From Anthoceros angustus (lineage: Eukaryota > Streptophyta > Anthocerotopsida > Anthocerotales > Anthocerotaceae), in the NCBI GenBank assembly GCA_010909165.1, contig MU008161.1, positions 1,736,001 to 1,800,000 on the forward strand: a stretch of 64,000 nucleotides of DNA. Reading direction: 5' to 3'. Shown here in pieces: positions 33,266-42,657 of this stretch (positions within the stretch are counted from its first letter, which is position 1; the number at the start of each line of letters is the position of its first letter). A program made the position numbers and the translations under genes. The notes under the pieces were generated by a model. It saw only the letters and a list, made by a program, of their open reading frames with translations. It searched no databases and had not been told where the DNA came from.

Positions 33266-35686
33266 ATGGCTACCCTTTCTCTGTCGAGCACAGGTCCGTG
33301 CGGATGGTTTCACAACAAATCCTTTTGGTGTCGTTTGTCGCCTAACAATGTGGCGTCCAGCTCCAGGAAAGGTGGGAAGGGAGGAAGGCTCTTCTCCGAC
33401 AGGTCCCAAGTACACGCACCCTGGTTGAGTGTCGACGGCAATGAGGGGCATGTGAGAGCTGGGTTTGATTTGGCTTCACTGGGAAGAGAGAGTCTCCTGG
33501 AAGGATGTGAGCATCGTCCGTGCTTCGACCTGGATTTGGCAGTGCTTCTTGCAGGTTTTGCTTTTGAGTCTTACAACACTCCCCCGGAGAAGGCTGGTAT
33601 CAGGGAAGTAGACGCTATTGATTGTGAGGTCACCTACACCGATAATCAATTCCTCAGGGAAGTGTACAAGGGACTGCTGAAAGTAAAGCTCAAAGGAGGT
33701 ACCAACCTACCTGGCCTAGATCTGTGGGGCACAAGCGATCCTTACGTGGTATTCAACATTGGAGGAACTGTTGCACGGAGTAGGACCTGTTGGGCTACTC
33801 TGAAGCCCGTGTGGAACGAGGCATTTAGCCTGAATGTGAAGGATCCAAGCAGTCAACTTCTCAGCATTGCTGCATGGGATGCCAACATCATCACAGCACA
33901 CAGGAGGCTGGGGAACACGAGTGTCAGTTTGGAGCCCTTTGCCGATGGGGAGAAGCATGTGTTGGAAGTTCAGCTTGAAGGTATCGGTGGTGGAGGTGTT
34001 CTAACTCTTGAGATCCAGTACAGAACGTTTGAGCAGCTGGATCTGGAGAACCGTGGATGGGGGATTAACCTGCTGTCAGAGTTTCTGAAAAGTGAAATGC
34101 TGGATTCTGCCATCAGATCAGTGTTTGGGAAACAAGGTATCAAAGCACGGGACTTCGTTAGTTCAGCCTTTGGGTTGGACCCTACAAGCCAGCTCAGTGC
34201 TGGATCAACGACCTCCACAGATAACGAAGGTGGCTCAGAAGACAAAACAGCAACCTCCTCTGGCTCAAAAAATGAAGGGAAGGGGTCAGCCAGTGATGAC
34301 CTTGATTGGAAGTACTTGCAGCCAGTAAGCAGTGCAGTTACTCGGGCGATTGAGTTCTTCCGGTTAGGGCCTGCAGAACTTCCAAGAATTGATCTGTCTA
34401 ACTGGCAACTTGATGACAAGATGATGGCCATTGGTTTAGAGTCTCAGGCCAAGGCCGAAGCTCAATATGTTGAAAGGGGGCTAGCGTTACCTGGTGAGCA
34501 GGAGGGAGGCAAACTGAGTGGTACACCAACTGTCACAACCTCAAATCCAAAAGACTTGCAGCAAGTATCCAGGGATACCCTCCATCAAACGGAAGAAATT
34601 CTTGGCTCATGGATGATGCAAACATTGGCTGCAACCGGAGCCTTGAATGAGAGCACAGCTTCTCACAGCGAAGAGCGAGGTAAAGAGAGCGATGACCCAT
34701 CTGGACGAAACGTAGCAAGGCAGAAAGCTACAAAAGACATCTTCAAGACAGCTGAAAGTGCAATGGAGGCTTGGGCAATGCTGGCTACTGCATCTGGAAG
34801 TCGAAGTTTTGTGAAGTCTGAGTTTGACAAAATTTGCTTTGTGGAAAACAAGAGAACAGACACTCAAGTTGCTGTGTGGAGGGACGACAGACGGAAACGA
34901 GTCGTTGTTGCCTTTCGAGGAACAGAGCAGACAAAGTGGAAAGATGTTCAGACTGATCTTATGCTCGTACCCACCGGGTTGAACCCAGAAAGAGTGGGAG
35001 GAGGATACAGCAAGGACGAAATCATGGTGCACAGCGGTTTTCTGACCGCTTACGATTCTGTGAGACCGCGTCTTCTTGCAATCACACAGGACATAGTGCA
35101 GACGGGCAACAGTCCTGATGACAGCAAACGTCATGTGCCATGGCATGTGTATGTGACTGGGCACAGCCTTGGTGGTGCCCTTGCCACACTGTATGCCCTG
35201 GAGCTTGCCAAGTCCAAGCTCGCAAAGGCCGGCCTGATCAGCGTATCCATGTACAACTATGGCTCTCCCAGAGTGGGAAACAAGGCCTTCGCGGAGAAAT
35301 ACAACGAGCTAGTAAAAGACAGCTGGCGCATCGTGAACCATCGAGACATCATCCCAACCGTGCCAAGACTCATGGGCTATCGCCATGTAGCGGAGCCCAT
35401 CTACCTGGCGAAGGGCATAAATCTGCTGGGCCAGGAGGAGACTCTGGACCTGTTAGAAGATGGCTACCGAGGAGACACTATTGGCGAAGTTTGTCCTGAC
35501 TACATCATGGAGGAGGTAGTGAGAGGCGAGATGCAGCTGCTGGAGAAGCTGATCCACACAGAGGTAGCCATGTTTAAGTCGATCAGGGACGGCAGTGCAA
35601 TTATGCAGCACATGGAGGACTTCTACTACATTGCACTACTGGAGCTTGTGGAGACGAAGATGACTAGTGGCAGGAGAAGCCTGTAA
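33266..35686 (+). CDS. C2-domain class-3 lipase, probably plastid-targeted, intronless
   Basis: 806 residues from ATG at 33,266 (MATLSLSSTGPCGW); ATG at 33,254 is an alternative. The N-terminus is Ser-rich and basic, like a plastid transit peptide. A C2 domain lies at about residues 137-225 (LPGLDLWGTSDPYVVFNIGG...WDANIITAHRRLG). It keeps the first two Asp ligands but lacks the second Asp of the later DxD pair, so calcium binding may be weak. The class-3 lipase domain is C-terminal: oxyanion-hole VVVAFRGTEQ, nucleophile elbow GHSLGG (Ser634), Asp694 (NHRDIIP) and His707 (YRHVAEP). The layout resembles the Arabidopsis AT4G13550 type of predicted triacylglycerol or galactolipid lipase. Angiosperm homologues have many introns; this copy has none. 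Confidence 0.87.
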   Translation: MATLSLSSTGPCGWFHNKSFWCRLSPNNVASSSRKGGKGGRLFSDRSQVHAPWLSVDGNEGHVRAGFDLASLGRESLLEGCEHRPCFDLDLAVLLAGFAFESYNTPPEKAGIREVDAIDCEVTYTDNQFLREVYKGLLKVKLKGGTNLPGLDLWGTSDPYVVFNIGGTVARSRTCWATLKPVWNEAFSLNVKDPSSQLLSIAAWDANIITAHRRLGNTSVSLEPFADGEKHVLEVQLEGIGGGGVLTLEIQYRTFEQLDLENRGWGINLLSEFLKSEMLDSAIRSVFGKQGIKARDFVSSAFGLDPTSQLSAGSTTSTDNEGGSEDKTATSSGSKNEGKGSASDDLDWKYLQPVSSAVTRAIEFFRLGPAELPRIDLSNWQLDDKMMAIGLESQAKAEAQYVERGLALPGEQEGGKLSGTPTVTTSNPKDLQQVSRDTLHQTEEILGSWMMQTLAATGALNESTASHSEERGKESDDPSGRNVARQKATKDIFKTAESAMEAWAMLATASGSRSFVKSEFDKICFVENKRTDTQVAVWRDDRRKRVVVAFRGTEQTKWKDVQTDLMLVPTGLNPERVGGGYSKDEIMVHSGFLTAYDSVRPRLLAITQDIVQTGNSPDDSKRHVPWHVYVTGHSLGGALATLYALELAKSKLAKAGLISVSMYNYGSPRVGNKAFAEKYNELVKDSWRIVNHRDIIPTVPRLMGYRHVAEPIYLAKGINLLGQEETLDLLEDGYRGDTIGEVCPDYIMEEVVRGEMQLLEKLIHTEVAMFKSIRDGSAIMQHMEDFYYIALLELVETKMTSGRRSL

Positions 35687-36375
35687 ATCGCCCCAGTTAG
35701 ATAAATCAAAGCCCTCTGCCCTCTCAGTCAGGTTCCTACACAGGTCCCCGGATCCTGAATTCTCTGCAATGCTGACTACATGAGATGAACATGGGACTGG
35801 CTTGTCTCTAGCACAGGACCAAATCAGCCCCAGTAAAAAAAGCTTCCCAGTCCTCCACCAATCCAGTGTGGCGACTTGGAATCAGTGGCCGAAATTAGGG
35901 CAAGCTTTCAGCCCATCTTCGTGGAAGTGTGCGGACCATTCCGCATGGTCGATCCCACCGAAGAACGGAAATGCTCATGTGCAGTTCTTCGTCGACCAGA
36001 TCTGCACACTCTGCACTCTGCAGACTCTGTACTGCAGCGTAGATGCTGTTCCAGGAACTGGTGCACGAGGTGGCCTGCTGTGGACCGTTGAAGAAAAAAG
36101 CGTGCGACAACGCTTTGGCTGCTTGCGGCAATGTGACGGCATTGGAACTTCATGGGAAGGAGCAGAGAATCGGAGCGAGCGACGGTGGGCCATGGACACC
36201 GGTGCTCGCCTTCGCACCACGTTGAAAATATGGATGCCTGGCCACCGAGAGCGTTTGCCTGAAGGCTGAGGGATGAATTCAACACACCTCGCCTGGCCTT
36301 CGCTGACCGACCCCGACCTGTGCTAGAGGCGGGTGGATTCTCTGCGGCTGCTGCTGCTGGTCTGTATCCACGGCA
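35687..36375. other. Intergenic: lipase 3' flank and DUF579 gene leader
   Basis: A 689-bp spacer between two genes on the same strand. It is open in several frames but carries no recognisable protein. A CTGCTGCTGCTGG run precedes the next start codon. Confidence 0.4.
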
Positions 36376-36411
36376 ATGTCGCAGGAGCAGCATGCGATCC
36401 GCATTGGCAAA

Positions 36412-36444
<33 letters not shown>

Positions 36445-37332
36445 GCTTCCTGTGTGTTCCTGAGGAGCGTTAGGGAAGGGGAGCTTGATCCTCTGATGGT
36501 GATGGTGCCCTTCTTCATCAAAGCGGCCATGTTGCTTATGCTGCTGGTGCTTGCTGCAGCCGGCTTGTTTGGGGGAGGAGTTGGGCTGTGCTGGCGCAGT
36601 TTGGGCGTTTTCCCAGGCCCAGGAGGGCCAGCTCCAGGCGCTGCCTCGGGGTCCCTTCCCGAGGATGTGGCCCAGGCTCTGCTGCACTTCGCAACGACGC
36701 CGCAGGTGCCGCAGCAATCGAGGGAGGAGATAGCGGAGGTGATGCGAGCCTTGCTGCGCAGACCGGCCTGCAATTTCCTGGTATTCGGAATGTGGCACGA
36801 CAGCCTTCTCTGGGCCACGCTGAACCACGGGGGGAGGACGGTTTTCCTGGACGAGAGCCAGGAGTGGATAGAGCGGATGCGGGAGCGCCACCCGCAGCTG
36901 GAAACCTACAAGGTGGACTACACCACGACGTTGGGGGATGCCGAGAAGCTCTTGGCCACAGCTCGGGAAAGACGAGGCGGGGAATGCCGGCCCCATCAGC
37001 CCATTCAGGCATCCTCCTGCCCCCTGGCATTGTCCACGCATCTGCCGCAGGAGCTGCTGTCGGTGCAGTGGGATCTCATCCTCATCGACGGCCCTCGGAG
37101 CTACAGGAACGCCAGCTTTCCTGGTCGGATGAGCCCCATCTTCACCTCCTCGGTCATGGCTCGCACCCGCACGGCTGCTGGCCATGTCGACATCTTCCTG
37201 CACGACGTATCCCGCCCTTCCGAGCACCAGTATGGCCAGGAGTTTCTCTGTATGAGCAACATGGTGAAACAGGTGGGCGACTTGTGGCACTTCCAAATCC
37301 ACTCCAGTACGTCACAGGAATTTTGTACCTGA
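36376..37332 (+). CDS. DUF579 (IRX15/GXM-type) glucuronoxylan methyltransferase-like protein
   Basis: 318 residues from ATG at 36,376. After a short cytosolic tail there is one membrane anchor (~41-63, MVMVPFFIKAAMLLMLLVLA), fitting a type II Golgi protein. The DUF579 domain follows: LPEDVAQALLHFATT, the cofactor-site motif FLVFGMWHDSLLWATLNHGG with RTVFLDE, then WDLILIDGP and a LHDVSRPSEHQYGQEFLC block, ending HFQI...FCT. Members either 4-O-methylate glucuronic acid side chains of xylan with S-adenosylmethionine (GXM) or affect xylan length (IRX15). I cannot assign the subgroup. The N-terminus has a GCTCAG hexamer repeat giving Gln-Ala pairs (AQAQAQAQAQ), absent from typical members. Confidence 0.87.
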
Positions 37333-37770
37333 GCGGTGCTCGGTGTGTTAAACTAGATTGCTTGTTACGGTATCCCAGTTTTGTTCCTTCCAGCTTTGAT
37401 GAGACTATTCAAAGGATTCTGAAATAGTGTCACCATTTTATTTGGCACATTGCCAGCCTCAGCCTTAGCCTAACACATGAGGGCCTTAGCCTTACACATG
37501 AGGGCCTTAGCCTCACACATAGGGGTGGCTCGTGGTCAAGCTCGTATCCTCACATGGCAAGTGGATGTAACAGAATATCCAGGTTCTTCGCATTTCAATC
37601 TTTCAAGCTTCATATTTTGAAGCCCAGAAACTTGTTGGAAGGTTGGTCGAGATTCTCGTGCGGCAGCTTTAGTGAACTCGAACTAGCACACAATGCCACA
37701 GGAGGCTGAAAACAGGAGCAAGGACTATGCTACGCATGAACGGGTTTGGTGGCACTACTGAAGACAGTGA
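37333..37770. other. Spacer between convergent genes with a small direct repeat
   Basis: This is the 3' flank of the DUF579 gene and of the next, oppositely oriented gene. It contains a 27-bp direct repeat based on GAGGGCCTTAGCCT(T/C)ACACAT, about three units at 37,450-37,525. No gene is seen. Confidence 0.5.
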
Positions 37771-38383
37771 TCAGTCTTTGGCAATGAACCAGAGGACTAG
37801 TGCAGAGGTAGGAACTACAACCACTACTGCCAAACGCAGAGCAGCCTCCACTTCTGTGGTTATGGCCCCGATCCTGGACCAGTCTCCACTGTATCTGCAA
37901 ATGCAACAAGTTGCCAACGTGGCATCAGTTGGAGCCAGAGCCGAGGAGAGGACATGAATGTGGGTGAGGACGTGCGTACCCTGCATCCACGAATCCAAGC
38001 GTGAGGAACACCACCACACCCACCCGGAACAGCTTGGAAGTGTAGAAGGGCTTTCCTTGTTCATCAGGCTGGACGGGCGAGGGCTGCTCCTCGTCACCCA
38101 CTGCTGCGGGAACCAAATCCTTCTTCCTCACCACTCTGAGTTTGCATCTGCGTCGGCGGGCAGTAAACAATGTCGCGCCTGGGAGAAGAGATGCTTGGCC
38201 GTTCCACTGCTGAGCAAACCGCCTGTCACTGTAACGACTGGTGGGCTTGAATCCACATTGCTGTGGCTGAGCTTTAGCCCACGTGGTACCGGTGAAGACG
38301 GCAAATGCCTTTCCTTCCACGTCTCGACTGCGCCAGTTGCAGCTGTAGCTGCAGCTGCAGCTGCAGCTGCAGGAAGCTTTCAT
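37771..38383 (-). CDS. Small predicted plastid membrane protein (GDWSRIG family)
   Basis: Two exons on the minus strand, 38,383-37,980 and 37,894-37,771, with an 85-bp GT-AG intron that keeps the frame (175 residues). The N-terminus (MKASCSCSCSCSYSCNWRSR) is followed by a Ser/Arg-rich, acid-poor stretch consistent with a transit peptide. Two hydrophobic segments follow: LFRVGVVVFLTLGFVDAG across the splice site, and LRLAVVVVVPTSALVLWFI near the C-terminus. Between them is YSGDWSRIGAITTEVE, which I recall from a conserved uncharacterised plant family (DUF7887-type); the assignment is from memory. No catalytic motif is visible. Function unknown. Confidence 0.65.
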
Positions 38384-38829
38384 GGCTGTTGCCTGCACTC
38401 CCGATTCTGTTAGCGCTCGCGCTATCACTGGCGCTTGTTCCCGATCAACGATCGACTTGCCTGGAAGAGCCAATCGCTGTCCACGTGGCAGGCCAACTTC
38501 ATCGTGTTCCCAAACCCTTATGCTTGCTGCAAGTGTTGTGCTCCTCAATGCACGCCCTCCCGCATTAGCTAATGATGTTCATTGCTTGGTGTAAGTTTAG
38601 AAACACGGAGACTTTATGTAGTACAATGACATGGGAAATCCCATCTACCCTGAAACCAAGGGAACAACCCTCAAGGAGCATAACGCCTATGGGGACTAGC
38701 CTCGCCATCGCCGAATCTTGAAACTACATTCTACTCCAAGAATGTTGTGGTCTAGATATGAAAAGGCCTACCTACCACTAGTCCTAAAGATGCTGCGTTC
38801 TCTTTGCTTGCTGCCATTCTATAATTTGC
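38384..38829. other. Upstream flank of the plastid-protein gene
   Basis: About 450 bp without a supported gene. The open frame of the neighbouring gene continues upstream to 38,548 with an in-frame ATG, but that extension does not look like a transit peptide. Confidence 0.4.
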
Positions 38830-39330
38830 ATTGGACAACGCCTTCTATAGAGCGATTGATACTTGTTGCATGAAGAAGGTAACCACACAAGAAAGGGGTA
38901 AACCAACCCCATTCTTGCGGCTGTAGTAAGCCTTGGCACAGGCCTTGATGAACCTGAAGGAATTCTTGCCCATGGCCTAGTGGTTCTCAATGGCAAGGGG
39001 ATGAATGCGTGTCCTTGCTACATGAGTGAGTACTTGTAAACCTTCGCTCTCACACATCCCTCCGCCCTCCAACCCAAAGGGTTGATGATAGCATGCTCGC
39101 AGACAATGTCCCGAGTAGGATCTGTTACAACCACATCCGCAACACAAACATGGACTCCGTGACCAAAAACAAATGCCCTGAGAGAAACGCCAGCGAGCAG
39201 AGTATATGGGCGCTCGCTATATTATGAGAACTCACTCTCCTTTGCCATCAAGAACATGGCGTTGGGGACGATATCATGCGTACCGATGCACTCCCCGCCA
39301 ACGGAGCAACGAGCCAAGTGAGTTCCAGGT
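38830..39330 (-). pseudogene. Relic of a retroelement C-terminal (endonuclease-like) region
   Basis: The minus strand reads, across several stops and shifts, LARCSVGGECIGTHDIVPN, YTLLAGVSLRAFVFGHG, CVADVVVTDPTRDIVCEHA, FIPLAIENH and KNSFRFIKACAKAYYSRKNG. The order VVVTDP followed by FIPLAIE resembles the restriction-like, PD-(D/E)XK-type tail of reverse transcriptases found in algae and early land plants. That is inference from memory of the motif pattern. A second, shorter copy lies at 45,741-45,835. It has no intact frame. Confidence 0.45.
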
Positions 39331-39873
39331 CTAATTTCAAGGGTTCACATTAAAGATGATCACATAACAATTTTGACATACTTATACATCGCTAAATGCC
39401 CAACTCACTACATCATCTCAAGTAGTAAAGCAACTTTAGTACCAACACCACATGCACTGCACCATTGCTCATGCACACATATTGGCATCTTGCACAAACT
39501 CGCACCTTCTTTGTCTTGTTTTTTTGATGTCGTTATAAACATCTAAAAAGTCAAACAACAGGAGCACATAAATCTTATTCACCCACATTTCATCCTATTA
39601 ATTATTTTTTTGACCTTTTCTCTTCATCTAATCTCGGTATGACCATGGAAAGTCGGAAGAACTGATAACAATGTTCTTGCACTGTGTATTGTCTGGCGTA
39701 TATTTAAAAAATTATACATATATTCTTTCCTTTAATTCACTAGGAGGAATTTACTCTAGGGAGATATGCCAAATGCTGACCTATTGTTGAAACTATTGCC
39801 ATGCGGAGATCAACTTTCTTTTCCAGGGATTTAAGACGAGAATGATAGTCATTTTAAGGCTCAAAGCACTAGT
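39331..39873. other. AT-rich intergenic stretch
   Basis: No gene is visible. The sequence turns strongly AT-rich here, matching the base composition of the OTU gene to its right and unlike the GC-rich genes to its left. Confidence 0.5.
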
Positions 39874-40857
39874 CTAATGAAATATAAGAAAGTTGTAATG
39901 TTTTATCCCGTCATACCATAGATTTATTGTATCATTGTCCTCTACATTTTTCTCATTGTCACACATATCTGCTTTGTGTTTTGAGTTATCTTCCGCATCA
40001 AATAGCACATTAGGTTTGTATTCTGAAGCTTTCCAAATGCCATTAACACAATTCACATATACAGCAATGGGTCGCCTTAAGAAGAATGCAAGCATCTTTA
40101 GTTCTAACTCTCCACCCCATATTGTTGGTTGTCTCATCCTGTTTACATAGTTATCAAAATCCCCTTCTACAATCCACGAATATATCTCTCGATACTTCAA
40201 TAACTCTTCCATAGCACATTCTCGCAATAGATTTGCTAGCTTTAATTCTACATCTTCCTTCTGACCTTTATCGTCAACTTCAAATTCTATGGACTTGTCA
40301 ACCTCTTCAATATCACATTCTTGTAATAGATTTGTTAACTTCAATTTTACATCTTCCTCCTGATTATCACTTTTATTATCCATTTCTAATTCTATGGACT
40401 TGTCAAATTCTACCATATCACATTCGCGTAATAGATTTTCTAGCTGTAATACTACATCTTCCATACCACATTCTTTTGAAGTATTTGCGAACTTTAATTT
40501 TCCATTTTCCTTATGATGATCACTTGTATTGTCTATTTCTAATTTCATGGACTTGTCCTTCTCTAGATTTTCATATATTCTGCTTTTATATAATCTCTTT
40601 TCTTTTTTTGTTAGTCCAGCGACTACAGAGCGAAAGAGACAATTTCCATCTCCTTCAATCGTGATGATTTCATATTCACTTCCCTTGTATACGTGGGCAT
40701 GAATTGGTGGCAGGAAAGCACCTGTGGTGCCTTGACTACACGTGAAACACCCATAGACATATTTGACGTATATCACACATAGTATAGGAATTAAGGCAAG
40801 GAGTAGTAATTCCAAAAAAGATGAATACATGCTTAGAATATCAACAATTAAATTCAT
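39874..40857 (-). CDS. Membrane-anchored OTU-family cysteine protease with internal repeats
   Basis: 327 residues from ATG at 40,857 (MNLIVDILSMYSSF); the frame also runs upstream from a TTG. One N-terminal membrane segment (~13-31, SFLELLLLALIPILCVIYV) precedes the OTU domain, which opens IITIEGDGNCLFRSVVAG (Asp70, Cys73) and closes with YDGIKHYNFLI (His320), so the catalytic triad looks complete. OTU enzymes cleave ubiquitin chains. Between the catalytic Cys and the conserved WGGELELKMLAFFLRRPIAV block there is an unusual acidic insertion of three to four ~38-residue repeats (DKSIELE-DNKSDN...LKLTNLLQECDIEE). The gene is single-exon and much more AT-rich than its left neighbours, which could mean a different origin or a young gene. 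Confidence 0.8.
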   Translation of the reverse strand: MNLIVDILSMYSSFLELLLLALIPILCVIYVKYVYGCFTCSQGTTGAFLPPIHAHVYKGSEYEIITIEGDGNCLFRSVVAGLTKKEKRLYKSRIYENLEKDKSMKLEIDNTSDHHKENGKLKFANTSKECGMEDVVLQLENLLRECDMVEFDKSIELEMDNKSDNQEEDVKLKLTNLLQECDIEEVDKSIEFEVDDKGQKEDVELKLANLLRECAMEELLKYREIYSWIVEGDFDNYVNRMRQPTIWGGELELKMLAFFLRRPIAVYVNCVNGIWKASEYKPNVLFDAEDNSKHKADMCDNEKNVEDNDTINLWYDGIKHYNFLIFH

Positions 40858-42657
40858 CTTCAAAATGAAATAGAGCCCGATATCTTCAGATAAAAGTCCC
40901 CAGGAAACCAGAATATTCAATACCTGTATGAGATGTGGCTCTTTTATATGTGTACTGTGATCGAATTTATTGCAAGCTGCAGGTCTTGTTTAAGAGAAAC
41001 CTGTGTGTCCTATTGGGGACAAATATAGTAATCCATGAACAAAATATTAGAGTTTGGGTGTGAGAGCTCTATTTACATTTGTCTAGACATATATATATAT
41101 ATATATCCTCTTAGAGGTTTCATTAGAGGGAAATCACTATGTCATATAGACGACAAATATAGGTGAACATGAACAAAATATTTGAGTTGGGGGTGTGAGA
41201 GTTCTTCCTTGTCGAGACCCCGGTTTTTATAATGATAATAGTGTGCCATTTGTTCATATCTTGACACATATATATAGGCTCTGTTTATGTCTATGACCTG
41301 TTTAGGATGCCTCTCTTACTAAACCTATTTATGATACCTCTACTTATGACAATTAAAGGAGGGACACATACTTTAAATAGTAATATCTAATTGAATTTAT
41401 TTTCACAAAGATGAATTTAATTAGATATTATTATTCAAGGTATATCAAGATATTACAAGATTCAAGGTATTACAAGATAGTTCAAACCCCTCAAATAAAG
41501 TCCTAAGAAAACACGAGGATCTAGATGAGTATGCCTCTCCCCTTATCAACAACATAAGGAATCACACACCACACCGCCTCCTACTCTGTTGAGGTATCTC
41601 TAGACGGTTGCCTGTATTCCCATCCGAATATGTCTACATGGAATCACTTAGCATTCACGGGGGTGAATCCAAGACCTTCTCTGACAACAATCTCTCCGGT
41701 TAAGCAAGGGAAACAAGGGCCAGCAGGGGCCCTAGATGCTCGCCAGGCTTTTGACAGCATTTTTCCTTGGCTGGTGAACTGAAGGATGCACGGCAGGTTA
41801 TCGACAGCATGAACATAAAATGTGATGACATGGACTGCCCTTGGCCTCTGCTAAGAGGCTCTCGTTCCATATGGATTACTGGAGTAAGAGGCTCTAACTT
41901 GGGCTAACCGTGTCACTTGTGCTTGCCTTTGGAAATCCTGTGCAATCACGGGTGTCTTACAGACGGGCAAGCAGCAGCCCTTGAATTGTCGACGAATACC
42001 GGGCCACGTTCTGTAGCTGCAGTGTGAAGTGTCAAAGGGAAAAGTTTCGTCCCGACAAGGGATACATTACAAGGAACAAGGAATCGAGATTGTAGATTTG
42101 GTATAGCAACTGCATAACTCCGAGATAGTCAGTGTGGCTCTTACACCGAGTTCTAGACACTGGTTATCCTCCTTCTCTCCCTGTCTATATTCATCTTCAA
42201 CTCTTCCCTTGGCACTTTTACACTTGAACGTTCTCTATATATTCATTGTTAGATCACAGATCTGCAGACATGCTACTAGTCATCATTTCAGGTCTTCTTA
42301 TACATACTACTGTTGGGGCTAAGATCTAACCAGTGGTCATCGCATTCCCGCTGTGAGCTGAGTCTTGCTACTATTGTGTGGCTAAGACACTGCTATTGGC
42401 CGTCGGCACATGAAGTAGGCCTGTTATGCTCCTCGCCACCCCAGACGGCGGGGCGGTGGTACGATGCATAGTCGAAATAAATGCACATGGAAATAAACTC
42501 ATGTACAAGATAATGTCTAAGATTTACCCATAAAATAGCCAGTGTCCCGCTGTCCAGCACATCGAGATGTTTTCAATCAGTTCCTACAGCTAAAAGAATT
42601 GCTCAATGGTTATCGTGACTTCGAAGGGGACTCCTCTGTCATCAGAGTCTTGAGTCG
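40858..42657. other. Intergenic region with a tandem duplication
   Basis: No gene is supported over 1.8 kb. A diverged tandem duplication (about 41,000-41,075 and 41,126-41,205, sharing GACAAATATAG and GAACAAAATATT words) flanks an (AT)n run at 41,087-41,107. The rest is mixed sequence with short ORFs only. Confidence 0.5.
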
